This document shows, one piece after another, positions 14,218 to 14,819 of a DNA stretch of 14,819 nucleotides. Each line of letters starts with the position of its first letter. Position 1 is the stretch's first letter. Origin of the DNA: Helicobacteraceae bacterium. GTDB taxonomy: Bacteria > Campylobacterota > Campylobacteria > Campylobacterales > SZUA-545. The stretch spans positions 1 through 14,819 of the forward strand of contig QKHD01000270.1 in NCBI GenBank assembly GCA_003250175.1, read 5' to 3'. The notes beneath the pieces are model-generated. The model searched no databases. It was not told the DNA's origin and was given only the letters and a program-made list of their open reading frames with translations. Made by a program: the position numbers and the translations under genes.

Positions 14218-14246
14218 TTTACAATCGTAATAAATCATGTTACGAT
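14218..14246 (+). promoter_or_regulatory. Promoter with embedded inverted repeat upstream of the sensory receptor
   Basis: TTTACA (14218-14223) and TACGAT (14241-14246) are spaced by 17 bp, a good sigma-70 layout and the best -35/-10 pair in the window. A perfect inverted repeat, ATCGTAA (14224-14230)/TTACGAT (14240-14246), covers the spacer and the -10 box, as an operator would. Confidence 0.45.
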
Positions 14247-14289
14247 ACAGACAACACCGTATAGCAAAAGGCCAAGGGAGCTATAGAGC

Positions 14290-14819
14290 ATGAGCAATCT
14301 TTCCATCAGTCAGAAAATCCACTACCCGTTAATCGCCGCCATCGTGCTGGGGTTTGTCATTATCATTGCCAGCTTTTTCAGCTCGGTCTCCGAGATTAAG
14401 TCCGACGTCTATGAAGACGAAGCGGAGATTTTAAAGCGCACCTTCAACGAAGCCCTCGATGAGAAGATGAACATCGGCATCACCAACGCCCTGGCCCTTT
14501 CCGAAAACTACTTTGTTGTCGAAGCGCTCAAGCGAAACGACCGTGCCCTGGCCCTCAAAGGGCTGGAGGGCATGATGACCCTCTATAAAGAGAATACCAA
14601 ATTTAAAAATATCAAGATTCACATTCATGATCGTAACGTGCACAGCTTTTTACGTGTCTGGCAGCCGGAAAAACATGGGGACGATCTAAGCGGTTTCCGC
14701 CACACCGTTAACCAGGTCAAGGCGACTAAAAAACCGCTCGTAGCCATTGAGCTCGGCCGTGCCGGTATGGTACTGCGCGGGATTGCTCCGATCATGGACG
14801 GCAACGAGTATCTAGGCTC
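14290..14819 (+). CDS. Membrane sensory receptor with dCache-type domain, probably a chemoreceptor (3' end cut by window)
   Basis: 176 residues are visible. The ATG follows AAGGGAG by about 10 nt. A short cytoplasmic start is followed by one membrane helix (about 12-32), then a periplasmic helix (VYEDEAEILKRTFNEALDEK) and a sensory domain. The segment LRVWQPEKHGDDLSGFRHTV (121-140) followed by IELGRAGMVLRGIAPIM is typical of the double-Cache type (dCache_3) found in methyl-accepting chemotaxis proteins of sulfur-oxidising Campylobacterota. The output domain lies outside the window, so a diguanylate cyclase or histidine kinase cannot be excluded. Ligand unknown. Confidence 0.75.
   Translation, partial: MSNLSISQKIHYPLIAAIVLGFVIIIASFFSSVSEIKSDVYEDEAEILKRTFNEALDEKMNIGITNALALSENYFVVEALKRNDRALALKGLEGMMTLYKENTKFKNIKIHIHDRNVHSFLRVWQPEKHGDDLSGFRHTVNQVKATKKPLVAIELGRAGMVLRGIAPIMDGNEYLG

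Overview
The window is a gene-dense piece of a bacterial chromosome, GC-rich by eye (roughly mid-50s percent). It most likely comes from the Campylobacterota (Epsilonproteobacteria), from a free-living relative of Sulfurimonas or Sulfurovum. The main support is the block minD-minE-(divergent polysaccharide deacetylase)-dprA-ruvX, which matches, apart from the inserted deacetylase, the minD-minE-dprA-yqgF order of Helicobacter. The compact dprA, the TATAAT-like -10 boxes without good -35 boxes, and the tight operons fit this. The genus is inference. I saw no tRNA, rRNA, insertion sequence or CRISPR array.

Layout. Positions 1-1903 hold a minus-strand run: an uncharacterised 162-aa protein, a MarC-family membrane protein, and the N-terminal 237 residues of a Toprim protein that resembles the topoisomerase VI A/Spo11 family and runs off the left edge. 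Positions 2030-3235 hold a membrane M48 metallopeptidase whose C-terminal third looks like a type IV pilin. Positions 3329-6696 are one tight operon: minD, minE, a YibQ-type deacetylase, dprA and ruvX. It covers division-site placement, cell envelope, transformation and nucleic-acid resolution. Positions 6697-7057 are an AT-richer gap without a convincing gene. An AEC-family transporter (minus) diverges from a YwbE-family gene plus a NYN-LOTUS gene (plus). A PAS-PAS-GGDEF diguanylate cyclase then converges on kdsB with overlapping stop codons. Divergent from kdsB is a plus-strand run: a TrmN6-like methyltransferase, a YkgJ-type cysteine-cluster protein, a TPR lipoprotein and trpC. The window ends inside a dCache-type sensory receptor.

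The most striking signal is not a gene. The hexamer TCCGGA occurs 40 times by hand count, against about 4 expected; 32 of these read TCCGGAG and 18 read the palindrome CTCCGGAG. Copies lie in all reading frames, on both strands and in intergenic DNA. Two of them form a perfect stem-loop just after a stop codon. This is the behaviour of DNA uptake sequences in Neisseria and Pasteurellaceae. Finding it beside dprA and a pilin-like fusion makes an uptake or self-recognition motif a testable idea. A methylation or nucleoid-binding motif is the alternative.
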